A stretch of 64,000 bases of DNA from contig NZ_CP113060.1 of assembly GCF_026625725.1 (NCBI RefSeq), forward strand, positions 496,001 to 560,000, in the 5' to 3' direction. How positions within the stretch are numbered: position 1 is the stretch's first letter; each line of letters starts with the position of its first letter. The DNA is from Pseudomonas sp. SL4(2022) (GTDB taxonomy: Bacteria; Pseudomonadota; Gammaproteobacteria; Pseudomonadales; Pseudomonadaceae). The notes under the pieces were generated by a model that saw only the letters and a list, made by a program, of their open reading frames with translations, was not told the DNA's origin and did not search any database. Below are positions 57,758-64,000 of the stretch, piece after piece. The translations under genes were made by a program, and so were the position numbers.

Positions 57758-58774
57758 ATGCCCTCTCTCGATCAGGCGCTGCGCGCCGCCCTGCATAACC
57801 GTCACGACCTGCTGGCTGAACTGCATCAGCAAGGCACCGACTGCTATCGCCTGTTTCATGGCAGCCAGGAAGGCGCCGGCGGCCTGACCATCGACCGTTA
57901 TGGCCCGCAACTGCTGGTACAGAGCTTCCACCAGAGCCTGAGTCGTGACGAACTGCTGCAATTGGCCGAGCAATGCCAAACCCACCTCAGCATCCCACTG
58001 CTGCTGGTGTACAACGATCGCGCCCAAGGCAACTCGCGTATCGACCGCAGCGACGCGGTCTATCAAGCCGAGCCAACGGCCTTGGAAGACCTGATCGGCC
58101 ATGAATGGGGCCTCAATTACCGCGTGCGCGGCCGCCATGCCGGACAGGACCCCTTGCTGTTTCTCGACCTGCGCAACGCCCGCGGCTGGGTCAAAGCACA
58201 CAGTGCCGGCAAATCCGTGCTCAACCTGTTCGCCTACACCTGTGGCGTCGGTTTGAGTGCAGCTGCTGGCGGGGCCAGCGAGGTGCTCAATCTGGATTTT
58301 GCCGAAGGCAACCTGGCGGTCGGTCGCGAGAATGGTCAGCTCAATCCGCAGCTGCTTCCTATGCAATTTGTGCAATCGGATTACTTCCCGGCAATTCGCC
58401 AACTGGCTGGCCTGCCGATCAATGTGCGGCGCGGGCAGAAGCTGCCGCACTATCCGCGCCTTGAGCAACGTCAGTTCGATCTGGTGCTGCTCGACCCGCC
58501 GGCCTGGGCCAAAAGTGCTTTCGGCACCGTCGACCTGCTGCGCGATTACCAGAGCCTGCTCAAACCAGCAATTCTCGCCACCGCCGATAATGGCGTGCTG
58601 ATCTGCTGCAACAACCTGGCGAAAGTTGCCCTGGCCGATTGGCGTGAGCAGGTGCTGCGCTGTGCGGAAAAACTCGGTCGCCCAGTACGTGGCTGGCAGG
58701 TGCTGCCACCGGCCAGTGACTTCCCATCACAGGATGGCAAGCCACCACTGAAAACCCTGATCCTGCAGTTCTGA
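57758..58774 (+). CDS. Class I SAM-dependent rRNA methyltransferase (RlmI/RlmK-like)
   Basis: Protein of 338 residues. The N-terminal half contains a PUA/RlmI-like fold (YRLFHGSQEGAGGLTIDRYG, then PQLLVQSFHQS). The C-terminal Rossmann domain has motif I VLNLFAYTCGVGLSAAAGGA, the acidic loop VLNLDFAEGNLAVGRENGQL and the DPPAW catalytic motif FDLVLLDPPAWAKS. It resembles the RlmI/RlmK/YccW group that makes m5C or m2G in 23S rRNA, but a missing conserved Cys after DPPAW leaves the product base open. The ATG at 57758 starts the conserved region; an ATT-region extension to 57719 is not conserved. Confidence 0.86.
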   Translation: MPSLDQALRAALHNRHDLLAELHQQGTDCYRLFHGSQEGAGGLTIDRYGPQLLVQSFHQSLSRDELLQLAEQCQTHLSIPLLLVYNDRAQGNSRIDRSDAVYQAEPTALEDLIGHEWGLNYRVRGRHAGQDPLLFLDLRNARGWVKAHSAGKSVLNLFAYTCGVGLSAAAGGASEVLNLDFAEGNLAVGRENGQLNPQLLPMQFVQSDYFPAIRQLAGLPINVRRGQKLPHYPRLEQRQFDLVLLDPPAWAKSAFGTVDLLRDYQSLLKPAILATADNGVLICCNNLAKVALADWREQVLRCAEKLGRPVRGWQVLPPASDFPSQDGKPPLKTLILQF

Positions 58775-58876
58775 TGTACCCGTCAGCATGAAGAAAATCG
58801 CCGCGCAGAGCCTCTGCGGAACTGCGCACGCATGCCATACTCCAAGGCACTTCTCGTCGGGATAGATGACGTTTTT

Positions 58877-61800
58877 ATGCTTAAAGGGATAAAGCGCGCG
58901 GCCAGCGCCATTGCCATCGCCATTGCTCTCTACAGCCTGCTGGGGTTTCTGATTCTGCCCGGTATCGGCCTGCGCATCGCCAACCAGCAACTGGCGCACT
59001 ACGCCGAAGTACCCGCCACCCTGCAACGCCTGCAACTTAACCCGTTCAGCCTGGAGCTCAGCCTCTGGGGCCTGCAGATTGGTGAAGCCGAACAGCAGCA
59101 GATCGCCTTCGAACGGCTGTATGCCAACCTGCAACTCGACAGCCTGTGGAACGGCGTATTGCACCTGGCCGATATCGAGCTGGATAAACCGCACAGCGCA
59201 GTGCTGTTCGGCAAGGACGGTCGACTCAACCTGACGCAACTGTTCAACGTCCCGCCTAGCACCGAGCCTGCGGTTGAAGAGCCGGCCGGCGAGCCGTTCC
59301 CGCTGCGTATTTCACGGATCAAGCTGAGTGGCGGCAACGTGCATTTTCAGGACCTGCGCCCCAGCGAGCCCATCGAGTTTATCTACGACGACCTCAACCT
59401 TGAGCTGTTCAACCTCAGCACCCTGCCAGACGACAATGCCGACATGAGCCTGGTGGCCACCGGCCCTACCGGCGGACGCATCGACTGGACTGGCCGTATC
59501 AGCCTGGTGCCAATCAGCTCCAGTGGCAGCCTGAAAGTCACGGACGGTAAGCTGAAAGCCATCTGGCCCTACGTGCGCGATGCGGTGCCGCTGGTTCTGG
59601 AGGACGGCACCGTCAATCTCAGCAGCGACTACAGCCTGAATCTGGCCAAAGGCACCGAACTGCTGTTGAGCAATACCCAGCTCCACGTCAGCAGCTTTGC
59701 CATCAAAAGCCCGGCGGAAAAACCGCTGCTGCGCCTGCAACGCCTGGATATCAGCGAAACCAGCGTGGACCTGGCCAAGCAGCAGGTCATCGTCGGCAAG
59801 ATTCGTAGCCAGAAGCTGGAAACCTGGGCTGCACGCGAGGCCGATGGCCAGCTCGACTGGCAGAAGTTGCTGGCCAGCCAACCCGCCAAACCAGCTCCAG
59901 CTCCAGCTCCAGCTCCAGCTCCAGCTCCAGCTCCAGCTCCAAATGAGGGTGGCTCAGGCTCCGCAGCCACGGAAGCCGAACCGGCAAAAGAGCCAAGCGA
60001 ACCGACCACCGCAGAGCAATCCGCTGACCTGGAAACCGCCACTGCCGACCAGCCGGAAGAGCCCAGCAAACCCTGGCAGGTAATCCTGCGTGACGTGCAA
60101 CTGCGCGACTATCAGGTGCATCTGGCCGACCGCGCCGGCGGCGCGGAAGTCAAAATCGACCTGGCACCACTCAACCTCGATCTGAACGACTTCGACAGCC
60201 TGGGCACGTCGCCCTTCAGTCTCAAGCTCGACACAGGAGTGAACAAGACCGGGCAGATCAAGGCCGACGGCCAGGTGCAACTGACCCCGACTACGGCGAA
60301 GCTGCAGGTTGCCACCCGCGATATCGACCTGCGCCTGGCGCAGACCTACCTGAGCCCCTTCGTGCGTCTGGAACTGCGCAGCGGCAAGCTCGGCAGCGAG
60401 CTGGCGGTTGATCTGCAGAGCGTCGAACCGCTGGCCTTCAGTATTGGCGGGCAAGCCGAGATCAATCAGCTGCATACCCTCGACACGCTCAAGGACCGCG
60501 ACTTCCTTAAATGGCAGCAAGTGCTGGTGGAAGGAATCGACTATCAACACGGCAAGGGCCTGGTGATCGGCCAGGTCAAACTGCAGCAGCCCTATGTGCG
60601 CTTTATCATCAACGAAGACCTGACCACCAATATCAGCGATCTGATGATTCCACAGCCGGCAGAGGCCAACGCCAAGCCCGCTGCAGCGAGTAAACCGCTG
60701 CCGATGCGCATCGGCGGCATCAGCATCAAGGACGGCTCGGCGAACTTTGCCGACTTCAGCCTGACGCCTAACTTCGCCACGGCCATTCAGCAACTCAACG
60801 GCAAGATCGGCACACTCGACAACCAGAGTCCGAAAACCGCCAGCGTCGATATTCAGGGCAAAGTCGACAAGTACGCACCGGTCAGCATCAAGGGCAAACT
60901 CACCCCGTTTGATCCGCTGAACAGCCTGGATATCGCCACCAGTTTCAAGAACGTCGAGCTGACCACCCTGACGCCTTACTCCGGCAAGTTCGCCGGTTTC
61001 CGTATCCGCAAGGGCCGTCTCAACCTCGACCTGCATTACCAGATTGAGAAAGGCAACCTCAACGCCGAGAACAAACTGCTACTGGAAGACCTGCAGCTGG
61101 GTGAGAAGGTCGACAGCAAGGACGCCATGGACCTGCCGATTCGTCTGGCCGTGGCCCTGCTCAAGGACACCCAAGGCAACATCGAAATCCAATTGCCTGT
61201 GCAGGGTAATCTGAACAACCCGGAGTTCAGCGTGATGCCGATTGTCTGGCAGACCCTGCGCAACCTGGTGCTGCGCGCCGCCCAGGCGCCATTCAAATTT
61301 ATCGGTGGGCTGGTCAGCGGTGGCAGTGAAGTTGACCTCAGCACCGTGCGTTTCACGGCCGGCGGCAGCGAGCTCGACGGTGATGCACAAAAAGCCCTGG
61401 ACACCCTGGCCAGCGCCTTGAAGGAGCGCCCAACCCTGCGCCTGGAGATCGAAGGCATGAGCGCTGCAAGCAGCGACGGCCCGCCACTGGCGGCCGCACG
61501 CCTGGAGCGCGAATACCAGAACACCTGGTACAAAATGCTGCAACGTCGCGGCGATGATGTACCCGCCGAGGCCAGTGAATTGGTCGTCGATGATGACGAC
61601 AAGACCGTACTGATCGAAGGTATCTACCGCACCCGCCTCAAGCAGCAACCGCCTGCCGAGTGGACTGAACTGGCCAGCGCGGAACGCAGCGCGAAGATGC
61701 GCGACGCCGTGCTGCAGTCCTGGGCACAAAACGAGCTGCTGCAGCGTCAGCTGGCCCAGATGCGCGCGGCAGAAATAAAGACTTATCTGGTCGAACGTGG

Positions 61801-61900
61801 TGGCCTGGCTGACGAACGTATTTACCTGCTGGATGTCAACATGGCACAGGCTGACGCCGATGGCCGCGTCGCCACCACCCTGCACCTTGGCAGCGAGTAA
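58877..61900 (+). CDS. DUF748 (AsmA-like) periplasmic protein with OmpA-like C-terminus
   Basis: Large inner-membrane-anchored protein of 1007 residues. One N-terminal helix (AIAIAIALYSLLGFLILPGI) is followed by long beta-rich DUF748 repeats (ATLQRLQLNPFSLELSLWGL, FKNVELTTLTPYSGKFAGFR, KGRLNLDLHYQIEKGNL). A Pro-Ala linker sits near residue 340. An OmpA-like region near the C-terminus has TVRFTAGGSELDGDAQKALD. DUF748 belongs with the AsmA/TamB group of envelope lipid-transfer bridge proteins; its role here is inferred. The ATG at 58877 is preferred to 58832. Three small secreted proteins follow closely. Confidence 0.85.
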   Translation: MLKGIKRAASAIAIAIALYSLLGFLILPGIGLRIANQQLAHYAEVPATLQRLQLNPFSLELSLWGLQIGEAEQQQIAFERLYANLQLDSLWNGVLHLADIELDKPHSAVLFGKDGRLNLTQLFNVPPSTEPAVEEPAGEPFPLRISRIKLSGGNVHFQDLRPSEPIEFIYDDLNLELFNLSTLPDDNADMSLVATGPTGGRIDWTGRISLVPISSSGSLKVTDGKLKAIWPYVRDAVPLVLEDGTVNLSSDYSLNLAKGTELLLSNTQLHVSSFAIKSPAEKPLLRLQRLDISETSVDLAKQQVIVGKIRSQKLETWAAREADGQLDWQKLLASQPAKPAPAPAPAPAPAPAPAPNEGGSGSAATEAEPAKEPSEPTTAEQSADLETATADQPEEPSKPWQVILRDVQLRDYQVHLADRAGGAEVKIDLAPLNLDLNDFDSLGTSPFSLKLDTGVNKTGQIKADGQVQLTPTTAKLQVATRDIDLRLAQTYLSPFVRLELRSGKLGSELAVDLQSVEPLAFSIGGQAEINQLHTLDTLKDRDFLKWQQVLVEGIDYQHGKGLVIGQVKLQQPYVRFIINEDLTTNISDLMIPQPAEANAKPAAASKPLPMRIGGISIKDGSANFADFSLTPNFATAIQQLNGKIGTLDNQSPKTASVDIQGKVDKYAPVSIKGKLTPFDPLNSLDIATSFKNVELTTLTPYSGKFAGFRIRKGRLNLDLHYQIEKGNLNAENKLLLEDLQLGEKVDSKDAMDLPIRLAVALLKDTQGNIEIQLPVQGNLNNPEFSVMPIVWQTLRNLVLRAAQAPFKFIGGLVSGGSEVDLSTVRFTAGGSELDGDAQKALDTLASALKERPTLRLEIEGMSAASSDGPPLAAARLEREYQNTWYKMLQRRGDDVPAEASELVVDDDDKTVLIEGIYRTRLKQQPPAEWTELASAERSAKMRDAVLQSWAQNELLQRQLAQMRAAEIKTYLVERGGLADERIYLLDVNMAQADADGRVATTLHLGSE
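59891..59938 (+). repeat. Hexanucleotide microsatellite (CCAGCT)8 encoding a Pro-Ala linker
   Basis: Eight exact copies of CCAGCT encode alternating Pro-Ala inside the DUF748 protein. Being six bases long, length changes stay in frame and would only alter linker length. Neighbouring sequence (KPAPAP ... NEGGSGS, then Glu/Ala-rich) is also low complexity. Confidence 0.95.
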
Positions 61901-61912
61901 GGTTTTCGTCAT

Positions 61913-62209
61913 ATGCGCGCTCTCGCCACAACCCTGATCCTTGCCTGCGCCGGCGCATCGTCGCAGGTACAAGCCGAAACACTGCGCTGCGGCAGCCAAC
62001 TGGTCAGCCTGGATGACCGACGTTTCGAGGTGCTGCAGAAGTGCGGTGAGCCGGCTTTTCGCGACCTGGTAGGCTACTCACTCGGCCCAAGTGAACGGCG
62101 TGAGTACCAGATCGAGGAATGGGTCTATGGTCCGGATAATGGCATGCTCAGTATTCTCACCTTCGAAGGCACGCGCCTGCGTGCAATCGAACGGCGTCGT
62201 AGTCGCTAA
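61913..62209 (+). CDS. DUF2845 secreted protein, copy 1
   Basis: Exported protein of 98 residues. The signal peptide ends in SSQVQA and is followed by the DUF2845 pattern: LRCGSQLVSLDDRRFEVLQK with CGEPAFRDLVGY, then IEEWVYGPDNGMLSILTFEG. Two cysteines (in LRCGS and KCGEP) are conserved in the family and could form a disulfide. Starts twelve bases after the DUF748 stop. Function is unknown. Confidence 0.86.
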   Translation: MRALATTLILACAGASSQVQAETLRCGSQLVSLDDRRFEVLQKCGEPAFRDLVGYSLGPSERREYQIEEWVYGPDNGMLSILTFEGTRLRAIERRRSR

Positions 62210-62212
62210 CCG

Positions 62213-62512
62213 ATGAAAGCATTGATCAGTACCCTGCTATTACTTCTGCCCTTCTGTGCACAGGCCTCATCGACCCTGCGGTGCGACAGCGGGCTGATCA
62301 GCCTCGACGACACTACCAGTGAAGTCAGCAGCAAATGCGGCGAACCCCTGAGCCGTGATTTTCTTGGCTACCGCGAAGTGCTGGATGAATACGGTTTCTA
62401 CAATGAGGTCGCAGTTGAGGAGTGGTCATACGGACCACGCAACGGCATGTACCAATTTCTGCGCTTTCAAGGCAATCGACTGATCAAGATCGACAGTAAA
62501 CGCGGCAACTAG
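62213..62512 (+). CDS. DUF2845 secreted protein, copy 2
   Basis: Exported protein of 99 residues with signal peptide MKALISTLLLLLPFCAQASS. The family core is LRCDSGLISLDDTTSEVSSK, CGEPLSRDFLGYREV, then VEEWSYGPRNGMYQFLRFQG. The two conserved cysteines are present. It starts three bases after copy 1 and has about half its core identical to the neighbouring copies, so the three arose by tandem duplication. Confidence 0.86.
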   Translation: MKALISTLLLLLPFCAQASSTLRCDSGLISLDDTTSEVSSKCGEPLSRDFLGYREVLDEYGFYNEVAVEEWSYGPRNGMYQFLRFQGNRLIKIDSKRGN

Positions 62513-62556
62513 CAACACCTAACACTCACCCAAACCAACGACAAGGACATTCCACC

Positions 62557-62847
62557 ATGCAACGGATAGCGCTCAGCCTCTCCCTGCTGCTTCTGGCAAC
62601 CAGCGCCCAAGCCAGCACCCTGCGCTGCGAAAAGGGCATCGCCAGTACCGGCGACCGCACCACAGAGGTCGCCAGCAAATGTGGCGAACCGATTGCCCGC
62701 GATATGCTGGGTTACACCCTGGATGCCCACGGCAATAACGAGTTCCTCGTCGAGGAGTGGGTCTATGGCCCGCGTAACGGCATGAACTACTACCTGCGAT
62801 TCGAAGGCGGCCGACTTAAGAGCGTGGAAAGCAAACGCGGCAGCTGA
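62557..62847 (+). CDS. DUF2845 secreted protein, copy 3
   Basis: Exported protein of 96 residues with signal peptide MQRIALSLSLLLLATSAQAS. The core reads LRCEKGIASTGDRTTEVASK, CGEPIARDMLGYTLDAHG, then VEEWVYGPRNGMNYYLRFEG, ending in VESKRGS, close to IDSKRGN of copy 2. The 44-base gap to copy 2 is the largest in the group. The ATG follows CAAGGACATTCCACC. A terminator ends the transcript. Confidence 0.87.
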   Translation: MQRIALSLSLLLLATSAQASTLRCEKGIASTGDRTTEVASKCGEPIARDMLGYTLDAHGNNEFLVEEWVYGPRNGMNYYLRFEGGRLKSVESKRGS

Positions 62848-62863
62848 GCCGACAGCAGCCACA

Positions 62864-62900
62864 AAAAAAGCCCCGCTGGTTATGCCGGCGGGGCTTTTTT
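62864..62900. terminator. Bidirectional intrinsic terminator after the DUF2845 genes
   Basis: AAAAAAGCCCCGC pairs with GCGGGGCTTTTTT around a short loop. It serves the DUF2845 unit on the plus strand and the csbD-type gene on the minus strand. Confidence 0.9.
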
Positions 62901-62908
62901 ACGCCTGA

Positions 62909-63106
62909 TTACAGCTTGCCGCTGAAATCACGCAGCTCATCCTGAGCCTTTTTCTTGGTCCAACCGTAACGCTCTTGCAGCTTGCCGGCCAAGTACTCGC
63001 TATGGCCTTCGGCGACGTTCAGGTCATCGTCGGTCAGGTTGCCCCAACGCTCCTTGATACGACCGTTGATTTGCTTCCACTTACCTTTGATTACATCAGT
63101 ATTCAT
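62909..63106 (-). CDS. CsbD family stress protein
   Basis: Small hydrophilic protein of 65 residues with the CsbD pattern [40 protein letters not shown] and [20 protein letters not shown]. Such YjbJ/CsbD proteins are abundant under general stress in stationary phase; the molecular role is unsettled. The ATG is preceded by AAGGACAAGCAG. It lies after the BON gene on the same strand and is probably co-transcribed with it. Confidence 0.92.
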   Translation of the reverse strand: MNTDVIKGKWKQINGRIKERWGNLTDDDLNVAEGHSEYLAGKLQERYGWTKKKAQDELRDFSGKL

Positions 63107-63169
63107 CTGCTTGTCCTTGTCGTTGAGTGGCTACCAGGCCCCTCGCAGCGCCTGGCACGCATCCATGGA

Positions 63170-63538
63170 TTACTGCGCGGTTTTCAGCGCTTCGGCGGAT
63201 ACCGCACTCACACCTTTGATCTCGCCGGCCTTGGCAATGGCCAGATCACGCTCGGCGGAGCTGGCAACAACCCCGGAAAGCGTGACAACGCCCTTATTGG
63301 TTTCGACCTTTATGTCGATACCGCTCAAGCTGCTGTCGGCCAGGAAGGTCGACTTCACTTTGCTGGTGATCCACGTGTCGGAAACCGCATCTTCTGCTTT
63401 ATCCATCGTCTCACTAGCGGCCAGCAGGGTTGGCTGCACGCTCGGGGTGCCCGCAGCCATAACCGGCCCGGCGAGCAAAAGCCCCAGCGCGGTGACGGTC
63501 ATGGCGGTTACTGCGAAATGCTTGATTGGCTTTTTCAT
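63170..63538 (-). CDS. BON-domain periplasmic protein
   Basis: Exported protein of 122 residues. A signal peptide (MKKPIKHFAVTAMTVTALGL, then LLAGPVMA) precedes a linker and one BON domain: DTWITSKVKSTFLADSSLSG, IDIKVETNKGVVTLSGVVAS, then AKAGEIKGVSAVSAEAL. OsmY-type BON proteins guard the envelope against osmotic stress. The ATG follows CAGGAGGCATGATTT. It lies between csbD and pnp, the order found in P. aeruginosa. The 294 bp between this gene and pnp hold an AT-rich promoter stretch (63630-63670) and the pnp terminator. Confidence 0.88.
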   Translation of the reverse strand: MKKPIKHFAVTAMTVTALGLLLAGPVMAAGTPSVQPTLLAASETMDKAEDAVSDTWITSKVKSTFLADSSLSGIDIKVETNKGVVTLSGVVASSAERDLAIAKAGEIKGVSAVSAEALKTAQ

Positions 63539-63780
63539 AAATCATGCCTCCTGCGTGTGCTGAACAATCTGCAAACCACAACGAGCTGCAGTCTCCCCAG
63601 TACTGTGGCAAGCGTTGTGCCAACCTTTCTAAATGGTTTATTTTTTAAATATCAATAACTTACCAATAAACAAAAACATCATGTGCCGTGCAATCTGCAT
63701 GCTAGGGCCAACCGAGCAGGGCATATTGCACGACAGCGCTGGTTGCATAGGCGCCGAGGCCCACATGCTTTTTTACCGAC

Positions 63781-63812
63781 AAAAAAAGAGGGCCCCGAAG
63801 GGCCCTCTTTTT
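63781..63812. terminator. Intrinsic terminator after pnp
   Basis: AAAAAAAGAGGGCCC pairs with GGGCCCTCTTTTTT around a CGAA tetraloop. On the minus strand it ends pnp, 21 bases after the stop. Confidence 0.92.
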
Positions 63813-63832
63813 TCTGCAAAGTAACGCGGCGA

Positions 63833-64000
63833 TTACACGCCCGAAGCCTTGGCAGCCGCTACATCCTTGATCGACAGCTTGATACGGCCACGGTTGTCCA
63901 CGTCCAGTACCAACACTTCAACCTCCTGACCTTCTTTGAGAATGTCGGTCACCTTCTCAACGCGAGCGTCGCTCAACATGGAGATGTGCACCAGACCGTC
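63833..64000 (-). CDS. pnp: Polynucleotide phosphorylase, C-terminal end (cut by window edge)
   Basis: Last 55 codons of the 3'-5' exoribonuclease. They cover the end of the S1 RNA-binding domain: [20 protein letters not shown], then [33 protein letters not shown] and TAA. The gene continues to the right of the window. PNPase works in the RNA degradosome, here not far from poly(A) polymerase. Confidence 0.95.

Noticed and set aside
59787..59996. A Leu-Glu repeat frame on the minus strand
   Set aside because: It is only the reverse reading of the CCAGCT repeats in the DUF748 gene.

Overview
The window is a stretch of gamma-proteobacterial chromosome that fits the genus Pseudomonas but is not P. 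aeruginosa. It is GC-rich and densely coded. Gene order repeats known Pseudomonas neighbourhoods: ilvIH with ilvC, mrcB-lpoP, prrF beside the phu heme locus, desBC/desT, ureEFG, cbrXAB-crcZ-pcnB-folK-panBC-pgi-acs, and pnp with BON and CsbD genes. No rRNA, tRNA, prophage, transposase or CRISPR array was recognised. Both edges cut a gene: the start of ilvC on the left and the end of pnp on the right.

Layout. 1-3.8 kb: branched-chain amino-acid synthesis (ilvC, divergent ilvY, ilvIH with a leader and an attenuator-like terminator). 3.9-7.7 kb: a DUF4124 protein and the mrcB-lpoP-yqcC cell-wall operon. 7.8-11.9 kb: a kinase-like/ATPase protein, a pentapeptide protein, a decayed methyltransferase, a TfoX C-terminal-domain protein and a cAMP-binding protein. 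11.9-20.1 kb: iron and heme region with one Fur-controlled PrrF sRNA, the tonB-phuSTUVW operon and the divergent receptor phuR. 20.2-24.5 kb: Rieske protein, lipase, and the DesB/DesC desaturase system with its regulator DesT and a perfect 18-bp operator. 24.7-28.2 kb: urease accessory genes ureE-F-G, a HupE/UreJ permease and a glycerophosphodiesterase. 28.2-29.0 kb: a gene-poor segment with DnaA-box modules, a LexA box and a 23-residue ORF. 29-36.7 kb: DUF808 protein, then a transglutaminase / ATP-grasp / transglutaminase-DUF2126 operon of unknown product. 36.9-39.3 kb: a beta-helix lipoprotein and diheme cytochrome pair. 39.4-44.8 kb: cbrX-cbrA-cbrB and the CrcZ sRNA, with CbrB and sigma-54 sites. 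44.8-54.8 kb: pcnB, folK, panB, panC, pgi, a GlxA-type regulator, a secreted DJ-1 protein and acs. 54.9-64 kb: DUF2236 protein, thiolase, a secreted 13-residue-repeat protein, a methyltransferase, a DUF748 protein, three tandem DUF2845 proteins, CsbD, BON and pnp.

How they work together: Fur should control PrrF and heme uptake jointly. DesT probably senses the acyl-CoA pool and sets desaturation. CbrAB drives CrcZ, which titrates Hfq to relieve catabolite repression.

Four places look broken or wrongly joined by one base in a G run of a minus-strand gene: the phuU-phuV junction, inside phuV, the beta-helix/cytochrome junction, and the GlxA-type regulator. A shared homopolymer sequencing error is the simplest explanation, but slippage in phuV remains possible. 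The least explained elements are the 13-residue-repeat protein, the DnaA-box/LexA/small-ORF segment, the ATP-grasp/transglutaminase operon and the beta-helix/diheme pair.
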